Origin: Steromphala cineraria
Lineage: Eukaryota; Mollusca; Gastropoda; Trochida; Trochidae
Reading direction: 5' to 3'
Assembly (NCBI GenBank): GCA_916613615.1
Contig: OU744731.1
Location: forward strand, 16,473,328 to 16,537,327
DNA length: 64,000 nucleotides
The position numbers were made by a program, and so were the translations under genes. The notes under the pieces are model-generated. The model was given only the letters and a program-made list of their open reading frames with translations, was not told the origin of the DNA and did not search any database. Positions 23,401 through 35,400 of this stretch are shown in pieces. Position 1 is the first letter of the stretch. Each line of letters opens with the position of its first letter.

Positions 23401-26400
23401 GTTTCAGCTTTCTAGGCCTTATGCTTCTGGAGAAGAAGATGAAAACAGATTTTGAGGGCGTGGCCCTTGTGGCCCTTGGCACACATAAGCTACATTTAAT
23501 AATCCACACTAGTCAAGGAGTATGTACACCAAGTTTCAGCATTGTAGGCCTCATGCTTCTGGAGAAGAAGATGGAAATAGGTTTTAAGGGTGTGGCCCAT
23601 GTGGTCCTTATAAGGGGTGATAATTTTCCCAAACCTAAAAAATGTTAATCCTCACTAGTGAAGGAGTCTGTACACAAGGTTTACATTTATTATTTTGAAT
23701 TTTGTTCATTCATGTACATACCTGACGTGGGGTAATTGATTTTCTTCCAAAAAAGGGTTGTTTGAAAGTTTGATTTATTTTATAAAAATAGAGCCATTGG
23801 CTCTGTAGCTCATCAGGCTTCATCGTCAATTATGCTGTAGAGTGTGGCCAATGTGATTCCCCCTTTATAGAGGCCACAGGGTCACCAATCATAAAATTAA
23901 GTACATAGGCGACAAGTGCATGATGCACAATTAACAGACGGATGGACAGACGCTTGACACCATGCCAATGATGCCATGCCATAAGGCATGCTAATGTTTC
24001 AAACCTCGGAATAACACCAAACTTTATTTTGGTTGAAAGCTGTTTATAATTTCTCATTAGAGGCCCAGTATGTGGAGGGTGAAAACAACTGTCGACTTCA
24101 CATCTAGGCTACATGATTAGCAGAATACACGGTTAGCAGACTGTATATCTAGACTACACAAGAAAGATAGACTGACAGAACTTTACAACTTGATACCTAG
24201 CATGCAATTAGCCCCCTTTTCAGTTCAGAAATTATTGCATCAAATGTTTTATGACTTCATCTCCTTTAGGTGGAACAAGTCCACATCAGCGCCTGTCTAA
24301 CACTGTCAAGCGACTGGAGTCTCAAGACTGAGCGAGGCAACATCGGCAACTTACAAGGGTCAACTCAAGTGCCTGCTGAATTGGTATTGATCCGCTGCCT
24401 TTGAGTTGTGATCACGTCGCTTTGTTCATTGCCTATATGGTAGATGTTAAGAGCTTTATGTATCAAACAGTGAGGCAATACTTGCGTGTGGTATCAAACA
24501 TTCTTAAAGCTAACAAGTTCTCTGCCCCGCTTAAAAACGGCAGAAATCAAACTTGCTAAAAGGTGTAAAAAGGGAAATTAGTGACGCTCAACCTGCAACT
24601 CCATCTATAACTCCACAACATTTATTAGCGATTAAGAGACATGTTAATATTGATTGCCTGTTGGGAGCTTCAATCTGGATGACATGTTTGCTAAGCTTTT
24701 TTTTTTTTATGAAAGAGTTTGACGACTTGAGATGTATAAGAGTGTGTGATGTTAGCCATAGTGACATTGGATATTGTGTATCTTTAAGGTGGACCAAGAC
24801 ATTACAGTTTTGGGAGTTAACCTCCCATCTCTTGAGGGACCCTGCAGCGGCTTTGTGTACACTTTTGCAATTTCATAGCAGATCAGATAAATCATGTTGT
24901 GTGATAATAGTTTTAATGCATTGTCCTGCAATTTTTTCTTTGATGTTGTACAACATGTTTTAACTTTAAAAGGTTCTAGAGAGAAAATTACAGGGCATTC
25001 CTTAAGAAGAGGTGGGACATCTTGGGTCTTTAACATTGGTTTATTCTGAGATGTAATTCAGGACATTGGTTTCTGGAAAAGTAACACGTATTTGCGCTAC
25101 CTGGAAATAAGCAGTATCCGCACTATGAGAGCACTGAAGCATTTTGGACTGTCCCTTCAGTGCCGCTAGTCTATTCAAATGTTTTTTTCGGCGAGGAAAT
25201 TTTCGGGCGGGTGGGGGGGTTAGGGAGAGGGGCTTTTAGTTTTAAATTTACTGTTTGTAAGATAACCACATGTTGATCAGCAGGGACTTACCATTAAGCT
25301 CAGTAAAGTTTTTATCAGTTTTACACATTGCTTCATTTTGTTATTGTTTGGAAGGTTTAAAGTACTATTTTATTTGTAAAATTGGTTTTGTACCTGTAAA
25401 TAGTCTTAAAAGTGTTGCCTCCCTTGCACCACATTGATTTCATTGTTTGGATATAAATGTAACAGAGTTACCCCCCTTTAACATTAGCGTTGGCACTAGG
25501 CAGTCGACAATAGGCGGCACATGTACACTCATGTTCTTCAGCATACCACTCCCACCCACCCAGTAGTATCATTGGCATGAGGTGTATAAAAATACTATGC
25601 AGCAGTTTTCGTTTTATTATCTATGTTTAACTTAATATGTAAACATAATAAATTATTATGGGAGTTTAGTTTTAAATCTACTGTGTGTAAGATCCTTGCA
25701 TGTTGATCAGCAAGGACTTAGCATCAAGTAAAAGTTTTCACCAGTTTTACAAACTGCTTCTTTCTGTTATTGTTTTGAGGGTTTAAACACTACAAAAGGG
25801 TTAACCAGCCACCCAGACATAAACTCTGGACAAGCATCGTGAATAAAACATTTACCATTGTTTCTATGACTATAGTGAGATCCTTCTTGTCGGGACTAAC
25901 GAGGGACACGAAGCTCCCTCCCATATCAAGGTGACCAACTCCCGAGCCGTGGGGGAGGTATGTCCACCCTATCTCCGTAAACTGGGTCGTATGGGCTGGA
26001 AGAGAAATATTAGACTTGTTTCAGGTCATTCCTTATTATACCAAACCTCACAAGTTATCAAGGTTTTGTAAATCTCAGTTCAACTGACAAAATAATCATA
26101 CACAGAGGACTGCCACCTGTAGCATTGAAACCGCAAAGTGTTAATCCTGAAATTGAAAATATTTATAAATTTTTGATTTCATACTTTATGCTCATCCTCA
26201 TTTAAATTGGCTGCCAACCCTGTTGACTGCATTATTATGCTTATTAGATATCATGATTAAATTGGTTGCCACCTGTTTTAACTGCATTATCGACTGATCC
26301 AAAACATAAATGGTAGTAAGTTAAATAATAACATTTAAATATATTAAATCAAATGATATCAAAGTAGCCAATCCTTAATACAATTGCCTGAACTTTGTGT

Positions 26401-29400
26401 CAAAGTCATAATTAAATTCAAATTTAGTCTTATAGTTAAAATGGATCCTTGGACAACACACTTTCCAAAATATCTTATCACATCAAGTAATGGTACAAAA
26501 CAGACATTGTAAAGTTTAAAAAAAATATATATAAAGTTCTCTGCATACATATCAAATAGACCAATACCTGACATCCATATAGGGCTGGTGACCTCATAGA
26601 AGCCTGCCCAGGGCTGTCTGGCTGTCATCAGTGAGTCTCTGTCCCAGGTCAGACCCTCATAGTAACTGTCTATCAGGTTCCATGCTATAGTGCTACAATC
26701 AAGGATGGGCAGTATAACTGGTTTATTGGTAGTTTGCAATACAAAAACAACATGATATGTATCCGTAGACACTTCTGATAATATGAAATATAGAAAAAAT
26801 AACCATATAGAATGTGAATTTACAAATAGTTGTAAGGAAAATGTGATTTGTTTAGGAAAGTGCATATATGTCCATAAGATTATAAACGGTCATTGGAAAA
26901 TTTCCCTTTTTATATGGCAGACAGCTTAGCAATGAATGTTGTTCTTATCTCTGTAAAATTTTAAATTTGAAAATATGCTTTTCCGTATCACAATATATTG
27001 CAAACAGAATTTAATGAAGAACAATAGCATCCTTAGCTAGTATGCATGGGTAATATTATTGAAGCTCCTCAGGCTTCATATTTCATTTTGCTTTAAGGTT
27101 TGGCTAATGTGGTTTCCCCCTTTGTAGGGGTCAAATGGTCACCAAACCTTATATAAAGTATATGGGTGGAATTCAAAATTGGTAGGTTTTTCTGTCCAGT
27201 CCAATTTTTAAAAAACATAGTGTGTCTTTTAGGGGTTTTTTGTTCTAGAAAATATATTTAGCCATTGACAAGTACATTTTCGTGATCAACCATTAATTTT
27301 TCCATTTAAAATTTTTAATTTAATAACATTTTAGGGTCAAATTTGGCATATTTACTCTGTCCTGAGATGACGGTCCTCATACAACTTTGCCAAAATATCA
27401 TACAAATAAACATAACCAAACAAAAAAATATATTTTATTCTTATCACCATTCATCATGTATGTACAAACTGCATTTAATTTTGTATTGATTTCAAAAATA
27501 AAAATTCTACAAATTGAAACATGCCTGTCCTAAGATTTTGTGTCCTGACCGTTACCATGTAGATATTTCCTTCAATAATTTCCCCCTGGAACTGGATTGG
27601 AATTCTATTTGCTGTGTCTGATTGACAAATGCTCTTTGCATATGACAGTTAGTGAAATAAAAGGATTCGGTAAATTTTGCAGAAATATGACACCAACAAG
27701 CAGGTATAAATATGATGTGTCACCCTTAAATGTCCAGACCGTTACCGTTGGATTTTGTGCATTTGTATTCTCCCTTTGTCTCAATAATAATGAGCTTTGT
27801 TGCTCAGAACTGGAAGATGTGGAAGGCATGTCCTTTGACATCTTTAAGGGATCATTCATTGTGTTATTTTAAATTATTTACAAATTGTCCTGACCATTAC
27901 CGGTCCTGACCATTACCTTTTTACAAAGTAACGGTCAGGACAGTTCTGGTAACGGTCAGGACAAACCCATTTTTATTTGGAGAAACTAACTAAGTTATTC
28001 ATAAATATTTTAAGAAATATTAATAAAGAAATTATTTTAAGATCATAAATTGTTTAGGCTTGGGAGTTTACTGTTCAGAGTAGTTTTAATGAAATGGTTT
28101 TAAAATAAAAGTTTTGAAGTAACGGTCAGGACAAATAAATAGTAACGGTATGGACATATGTCAAATAAATTTTCTTTTTGAAGAATATTTTCTGAGGTTA
28201 GTTAGTGAATTTAGTTATCTATTGAATATTAATAGCAGAAACCACTACATATATTTCTGATAAATGTCTTAATTTTTTATGAGATAATTGACAAAGAAAA
28301 CTATGGTAACGGTTTGGACAAAATGTGCAAACTGTATGGAACAATATCAGCAATAAATGCAGTTGCCTGTGTAGCTTAATCATTTGTCACAGTGTGCAGT
28401 TTGATAGTTGTTGCAGTATCTTTCAGAATTCTATTCTTTACAAGTTATACAATGGAAAAAAATCTTTGTTTTTACACAGATGTCCTGACCGTTACCAAAA
28501 ATGTCCTGACCGTTACCCCTCATTTACTTGATTGCCAAAAACACTTTTCTTTCAATAATAATTAGGTGTCAAAATCAAGACAATGTGTATTTGTATTCTT
28601 TACAAGCTATAATCTGTTAATATTTAAAATACAAATTTATTTTTAAGTTTTGTTGTTGATTTCATAACTAATGTCCATACCGTTACCATGGCAGTGAATG
28701 AAATATGCAATACAATCTAAAATTTACCCTTTCTAATTCACATTTCACTTTTTGTTCAAAATAGAGTTAACAATAAAGGTTAATGATTATTTATTTTTAT
28801 CTTTCATGTTATGCCTCCATAGTGAATTGAATTGAAGAAGACTTATGTCCAGCCCGTTACCATACATGTCCCGACCGTTACCAGTTCTGTCCCAGCCGTT
28901 ACTGGAGCTAATTGACTTCTCTAATTAATTCATGATAATACACGAAGCTCTCTTCTTTAAGTAGATGTCATCTAAACGTGTTCGATTAGCAGCAGATGCT
29001 TATTTGAGATAATTTCACCTATTGAAAACTATAAACACAAAAGTTTCTGAGAAAAATGCTATTAAATTGTGTTAAACAATGAAAAGATACAAAAAAAGGA
29101 CTTTTAAGATTAATAAGAACAGTTTTTACCTTCAAGTGTCATTTATACAATGTAAAAGATGTAAATGCCATTGTTGAAAGATTTTTCTAAATTTTAGTTA
29201 AAATTCTTTTTTCTGATTAAGAAACGGTAACGGTCAGGACATTTTCCTTCCGTTTAATTAATTATGTTTCCACTAAAATCTTAATTGGTACACTTGAGCC
29301 TGACGGTTTGTATTTTCTCATAATCAAGTGTTTGCCAATTTATTTGAATAATATATAATTCTTTTTGAGGAGTTTATTTTGACCATTTTGAGAAATTGAA

Positions 29401-32400
29401 AATCCTACCAATTTTGAATTCCACCCATATAGGGCATGTGATTTCAGATACAGGTAATCAATTCAGAAATGGAAATTGCTATTGATGATTTCGGTATGAG
29501 ATCCAACGGTTCATCAAGCCCTTTTCACAAGAAGCAGGACCACCAAAGCTATTTATCACTAATCCTCACTAGTCAAGGAGTTTAAGCTTAGTTTCAGATT
29601 TCTTTAGATTAAGAGGCCTTTTCAGGAGAAGAAGATGAAAATAGGCCTGAAAGGCGGGGACCCACCATACCTATGACTTATAATCTTCACTAATCAAGGT
29701 TTCTGTACACATAGTTTCAGCTTTCTAGGCCTCATGCTTCTCAAGAAGAAGTTGAAAATGCATAAAGTTTAAGGACAGACAACAGACGGTCGGATTGACA
29801 GATGCTGGACACCATGTCATGCCATAAGCTTATCGGCCTTACAGGCCCTGATGAGCTTAAAAGACAAACTTATTATATCAATTCCCCCGAACAAAATATA
29901 ACTTGTGCAAGATTTTAACACTGGCCAAATTCAATCTTGCTGCCTGACATCACAGTTTCTGTGCAAACTCTTCAGTGTACTGCACCTTAAACTGATAATT
30001 GGGTTTCAACTTTGATCCAACGCAGCAGGGTATGAAATGGGAGAGAATGACATGGGTTGCATCTTGGGAGTTGTTCTCAGATTTGATGTCAATAGAAATT
30101 GCATTTGCTTGCTTGCTCTTACTTAAAGAAGATGTTATGAACAGTCAGCAAGTTATTGTAGCATAGAGACTTGCAGTAAGAAAACTGGGAAACAGTCACC
30201 AAAGTAAAAGTCTAAAGTATAACTTAAATAAAATTAACTGAATTGAATTGAATCAACAAATGAAGAAGCTAATTGATACGACTCATTAAGAAATAATTCC
30301 ATAAGGATACAAAGAATTTTTCAATGCAATATATTTATCTTTCAAAGCCCTGCATCAACTGTCAATTATTATGTTTTCATTATCAAGCATAGCAGAATAA
30401 AGAAAATGGTAAACAAAATTCAGACCTTAACATAATTAAGGTTTCCCCTATAATAATTCATTTTGCATCGACTAATCTACTTATTCAAAAGCTGAGCCGT
30501 AATGAAAGTAATAGAATGTTTTACATGGACACGAAAGCAAAAACTATTGTTGTTATTTTAGAATCTGTTACATAGCAAAGAAAAAAATAGACTTATAACT
30601 TCAAACAAAAGTTCTTAATTAATATATTGTTATACAAAATAATTTAACATATATCATTTTAATTGAATGATGGTTTTAAAGTGAAATATCAAAATGGATA
30701 AATATGAGTGCTACAAACTAGAATGAAAGCGTGAATGTTACAAATACATATATATATATTATGATATTGCAACAATAAAATCGTAAATAAGCCAAGTTTA
30801 TTTTATGTATGGATAATGACTAGCATGGGATAAAATATTTAGCTAGAAAAAAAAAAAATGTTTTTAATTTTTCTCATTGAATGTGAATTTATTTAGTTTG
30901 TTAGGCCATTAACAGATATAATTCAGTCCCTCCTGGATTTTAAAGAATTCTGCAACAGGTTGAGGAAGTGGGGGTAGTCCGTAATTTCTCTATTAATTTG
31001 ATCCTAAAATTTTCAAAAGACTTCAGTAAAGGTCTATGGTTGAACTATTCTATACTTTTACCAGTTCATTGATGATATTAATATATATAGATGACCAAAT
31101 AATAAAGGCATTGTTATAATAATCAATATTTTTAATATATTACTGCAGAAGAAACAATTAAGCTGTGCAATCATCAACTTTTGGCACTTGGTTGAAATTT
31201 TTAAAATGATTTGAAGTTCTGACCTCTTAAAATAATTATGTGGTCGAGTTATTGGAGATGTTGAATTAATAGAGATTTTACGGTACAACATTTTTTTAAG
31301 GAATTTAGAGCATCTCATGAAAATGATAACAAATAAACCAAATGCATGGTAATGCTTTTTCAAACAATAAAAGGAGTCTTTCTGCTTAAAGTTAGGTTAA
31401 GCTATGTCAATTCATTTCCATAATGCGTCTGATTAAAAGGTGTTCAGATTAAAATAAGAGATATTTAGCCTCAACATTCTGTTTAACACAAGCTATTATT
31501 TATTTGAAGAACTTTGAAGGTCAAAGTTGTTTTGAGTAAACATACAATCACCATATCAATCTGCCCTTCAACATGAATTTACCTTTTTGCAGAATCAAAT
31601 TTGCAGAAACCCAAACAGTAAATTCTGAAGGAATTTGTTGGATCAAGCCTTTTTCAGAAAAAATTGTTAAAATATAGAGTTAACCCAGGAGGGACTGACA
31701 ATTGTTACAAATATTAATCATCTCTAATATGAATTCAATTCTTATGAATTATTTTCAAACATCTTATATAGATTCCCCCCAAGAGCAAACCTGTAATGAA
31801 ATGGGGGAAAAAATTGTACACCCTAATTACCTTGTCATAAATCCATTCACATAGTTTTGATTTAAAATCTGAAATGATGTATCAAAATAAATTTGATTTT
31901 ATTCATAAAACTTTTTTAACGATAACTTATAATCAATGAGAATACATTGTGACTATTTAACATGAAATAGATAGGAAAATGTAAACAAATAAACTTCTAT
32001 TAATAACACTTATACGGTATAACTATAGGATTGGTTTGCCACCCTTTTTCATAATATATTGTTTTACTAAACTGTTCTTAAGGTTAGGGTTAGGTTTTGT
32101 TTAAGGTTTAGGGTTAGGGTTAGGGTACGTGTTAGGGTAAGGGACTTACTTAGGGTTAGTGTTAGGGTAAGGGTAAGGGATAGTTTAGATTTGGGTGGCG
32201 AACCAATTCTATAGTTGTAAGATTTAATTGTGAGTTGCATATCAATTGCAGAAATGCAGGTATATTCAATGAAAGATGACAATTGCAAATATATGAAGAA
32301 CATTTCAATACAACAACTGAACAACATGAAATTGCTGCTGAGTAATTCAAAAGAAGACTTTTTTTGTTTAAAAATTAATTAAAAAATCTTTGAACAACGT

Positions 32401-35400
32401 TCAAAAATAATGAATCAATACATGATTATTTACAAAATATACTTTAATGTTGAATAATTAGCATTAAATCATGATTTGACCTGTGCCAAATTTTAAAAGT
32501 ATCTTAGGAACAGTTTTTCTGTCATCTTTCAAATAAGAAATATCTATATGATAGATGGACGAACTGAGGAATTGATGGCTCATAATGTTCCATCATCATT
32601 AAGATTTAAGATCTCAGCCCCTTTGCTAAAAATGTGCAGATTTTTAAAGTATTTTAGGAAGCAGTTTTTCCATAATCTTTCAAATAAGAAATTTTGATAG
32701 TGGAAGTCTAGAAAGAATCAATGGCTTATAATGTTCCATTAACCTGTTGTCATAAGCATGATCAAAACACTACAAACCCTTGCCCAGCATCCTCCCCCTA
32801 TGTTATCGTTGAAGGTGCTGTAGTCTTCAGAGGACCAGAGAGTCTTGCCTGTCTCCAGTGCATTCATCACAGTCTCCGTCCCCGGGTAGTGAACACTAAA
32901 ACAAGCAATAGCAAATAAGGATGTGATAATAATAATAATTCATTTATAGAGCGCCTAATATCCACCATTAAGATGCTCAGTGGCGCTATGACAAGATGAA
33001 GGAGAGTGTTCTCTCTAAAAAGATGTCGCGATACACCAATGTATTGCTGCGGTACACTTCACGTTATGAAACACAATCAAGGTAACTATATTTTGATACT
33101 AATTTTGGTTAATATCATTAAATTTTGTGTGAATTTGTAGATATTTATATCTTTGTGGCATTAACTGAATAGTGATATGTATTGTGTGTGTATTGTGAGG
33201 TACCTGTATCGTGAGTGATTTGTGACATCCCTAATAGCAATGCACAAATATAAAAAGAATTCAGAGTTTACTTGTGTCAACTAGTTTCCCTTTAATAGAT
33301 TTTTGTGAGGAAAAAACATCTTATCCACATGAAAATAAAAGTATCTGAATAGTAAAACCATTATTTCAAAAGCATGGCAGTAGGTGGGTATCTGGGACAA
33401 GATCAACTAAAGTGTGAACATATATTATTAAAATCATCATGGTTCAGGTTATTTCAATGACAATACAAATTGATATACAATGTATGTATATATGTAACAA
33501 GACAAATTCATTTCAAACAGATGAGAATTGAAAAGCTTTAACAACAAAAAAATAATATATTAACTGTATCATTAAAAGTACTGGTTAAGTGATTCTGTCA
33601 GTTAACATTACTTTACACTGAATGAAAATCAGCACATTTTCAAAATTATTTCTGAAATTAAAATCCTTAACATGTGAGATGTAGCATGCACAAATTAATT
33701 GTACCCAATATAATCAATAGACGCTGCAAGTTCTGCATCTTTCAAGATGTCGTCAGCGATGGTCCATCCATTGTCACTAGCAACAATGCGGACATTTGTA
33801 AACCCTGCAGAGTCCAGGGTCTGACGGAGGAGCTGTAAAAGAGAGTGATTGCATTGATATATAGGGCATTGCATTAAGGTCTTTACTTATAAACACATAG
33901 ATGTTCTACATTCTACTCATGTCCTTATCATCAAAAGCAAATTTTTACCTTTATATATGGAATACTGTATGAACGTTCATTCCATATCTGAAAAACAGGG
34001 AAAACATTAGGCATTAATGATGAAATAAATGCAGAAATACATGTGAAAACACAAGGACAAGTTTCAGAAAGAAAGTGCAATCTGCAAATGTATTAGCTTA
34101 TATGGGTTTTTAATGCATTTCCATAAAGTCTTTCCAGTAATTGAAATACTATTTTAGGTTATTAATCAGTAAAGATAATGGCATTGCTCTACAATACCAC
34201 ATCTTAGGTTTACCCACTCCTATATAATCTATTGTGAGGTTGTGGCTATCTCTCGCTCCTTTGATCCAGTTTGTGATGTAAGTGGCAGTTGCTTTAATGT
34301 CAGTGTAGGGGTTCTGTGTTCCATTTCCGATCCAACCAGGAAAGTTCCATGGGAGTCCATATAACTTGATGTTTGGATTTATCTGGAAAGATATGTGATC
34401 AACGTTACTCATATCACTAATTGTTTACTGGTACTTGGTTCATATCAATATTTGTTAATCTAGTCTTTATACATATTTCTTGACTTAGTTCATATCAATA
34501 TTTGTAAATCTAGTTAATATCAATGTTTGTAAATCTAGTTATATAAATACATGTTTTTGTAAATCTTGTTCATATCCATATATATTGACATAGTTTACAT
34601 CAATATTTGTTTACCTAGTTCATATAAATATTCATTCCCCACGTTAAATGTATTTGTTGACATAGTTCATAATCATATTTGATTGTATAACATTTTTGCA
34701 ACTTTAATAACACCTTTAGTAAAGATGTAATGAATATTTAAGAGAGATTAAGATAAAGACAGGCCACAAGCAAAAATCCACACCCTTTTAGCTTCTTCCA
34801 TAAGCCACCACTCATAGCCTCTTTCATAATTTTCATCCCATCTGTAATGCATGTGTGAGCTTTCAACTGCATCTGAATTGTAATGAGATAAATTGTAAGG
34901 CTCTTTTCAGATATACACTGTAGTTTGATTCAAATTTAAAAAAATTGTTGGCTACATCCTTAATTTGTATTCCATTCACAAAATCCATATCTTATTTATG
35001 CTTACTTCCTATCATGTTCAGGAATCATACAATATACCTGAACTTTGGGAGTCGCCTCCAATTTCCACCTTCAGGATTTGCAGAGAGGCTCCAAACCCTG
35101 GCTGTTATTATATGAAACATACATTCCAGTACATATTTACAAAACATCTTAAAATATACTTTCAGATATTTGAACATTTTATAAGAAATTTTATATAAAA
35201 AAATGATTTTATATTAATGATTCATTAACCATTTGTAACTAAAACTTTACATTACAAAATATATCTCATAATATTAAATGTCATTTGCACTTATAACAAA
35301 CTTCATTCCTTGTATGTACCTTGAACAGATAGTCTAATATTTCGTTCCTCTGTTTCTCTGGATATGCTTTCAACAGTTTTGATGTACCCTGCAAAGAAAG

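Noticed and set aside
26359..26865. 168-codon antisense frame as an independent gene
   Set aside because: It contains GALC exon 10 (26692-26568) read through both neighbouring introns.
27541..28903. Regularly recurring 16-mer, at first sight like a CRISPR array
   Set aside because: Copies occur on both strands, spacers vary from 0 to about 190 bp, there are no cas genes and the genome is animal.
32067..32350. Antisense frames rich in Leu-Thr repeats
   Set aside because: They are reads of the TTAGGG-like array.
34214..34217. Alternative donor for GALC exon 5, four bases downstream
   Set aside because: Using it would shift the frame so that exon 6 no longer gives the conserved WNER active-site motif.
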